Below are positions 63,860-64,000 of a stretch of 64,000 nucleotides of DNA, piece by piece. Source of the DNA: Clostridiaceae bacterium. Lineage in GTDB: Bacteria; Bacillota; Clostridia; Lachnospirales; Lachnospiraceae. Position numbers and translations under genes: made by a program. The stretch lies in contig CAJTGF010000009.1 of assembly GCA_910575585.1 (NCBI GenBank), positions 56,493 through 120,492 of the forward strand, given 5' to 3'. Each line of letters begins with the position of its first letter. Within the stretch, counting starts at the first letter, position 1. A model generated the notes under the pieces. That model searched no databases, was not told where the DNA came from, and was given only the letters and a program-made list of their open reading frames with translations.

Positions 63860-64000
63860 TTGAGTGAGCAATGGGCGGGGATTGTCGTGAGGCCAGTCAG
63901 AGGAGAGCTGTCCCGTCCGGGTTCAGATATGCCGGACATTCCGATGAGCCCAAAGCGGAAAACACTCGGGGTGAGGCCCTCCTGTTTTCCTGGTCTCATC
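63860..64000 (+). repeat. Hairpin repeat element, copy C, cut by window end
   Basis: The first ~140 bases match copy A closely, including the same left stem arm CAGAGGAGAGCTGTCCCG and most of the conserved apical part. The 40 bases before it (from about 63816) also resemble the 40 before copy A, with CCGGATAAACCGGAACTTT against CCGGGTAAACTGGAACTTT. The right half lies beyond the window. Confidence 0.85.

Overview
The window reads as chromosomal DNA of a spore-forming, low-to-mid GC Clostridia, most likely Lachnospiraceae. The grounds are gene content and order: a sigK-type sporulation factor, the dgt-dnaG-rpoD-trmK-nif3 cluster, tig-clpP-clpX-lon-engB, a two-gene minimal SUF system, pyrB-pyrI, a class A RNase P RNA, and strong GGAGG ribosome binding sites. 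Species cannot be fixed from the sequence alone. Most genes lie on the minus strand.

Layout. 1-3.4 kb is decayed accessory DNA: a frameshifted large polyvalent protein of a mobile element, a membrane-anchor fragment, an intact PIN-domain gene pair, and a pseudogene with two internal stops. It abuts the 3' end of sigK (3.6-4.2 kb), whose last helix is abnormal. At 4.3-5.7 kb an amidohydrolase follows the fused remains of a sugar ABC transporter. At 5.9-7.9 kb two separate genes replace bifunctional PurH. At 8.2-11.1 kb lies a sensor cyclic-di-GMP phosphodiesterase. 11.1-15.1 kb is a three-gene ABC exporter-like operon with an anchored surface protein. At 15.3-17.1 kb are pyrBI and rnpB. 17.2-26.1 kb holds a nucleoside kinase and the replication/sigma cluster, interrupted at 19.9-21.2 kb by large hairpin repeats. 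26.2-33.0 kb is an RND/MMPL pump operon with a GLUG-repeat surface protein, a small HTH protein and a divergent TetR regulator. 33-38.7 kb holds a hybrid histidine kinase, SUF genes and a DUF4349 lipoprotein. 38.8-52 kb holds tRNA-Leu, a nitroreductase, a D,D-carboxypeptidase, trpS, a MATE pump, the protease/chaperone cluster and cardiolipin synthase. 52-64 kb holds FMN-riboswitch ribU, a HipA-like kinase, metY, an orphan LytTR regulator, popT (DUF368), an amino-acid ABC transporter, a YczE-like protein, a short FNT channel and a TPP-riboswitch substrate-binding protein.

The strongest candidate for something undescribed is a roughly 235-base hairpin element. There are two complete copies, at 19996-20225 (+) and 20726-20964 (-), and a third cut by the window end (63860-64000, +). 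The apical ~108 bases are nearly identical, but the basal stem differs completely in sequence and length between the two complete copies while staying perfectly self-complementary. That points to selection for, or copying-based maintenance of, structure. A possibly related event is visible in sigK, where eight codons of the recognition helix are replaced by sequence that completes an inverted repeat with the downstream terminator.
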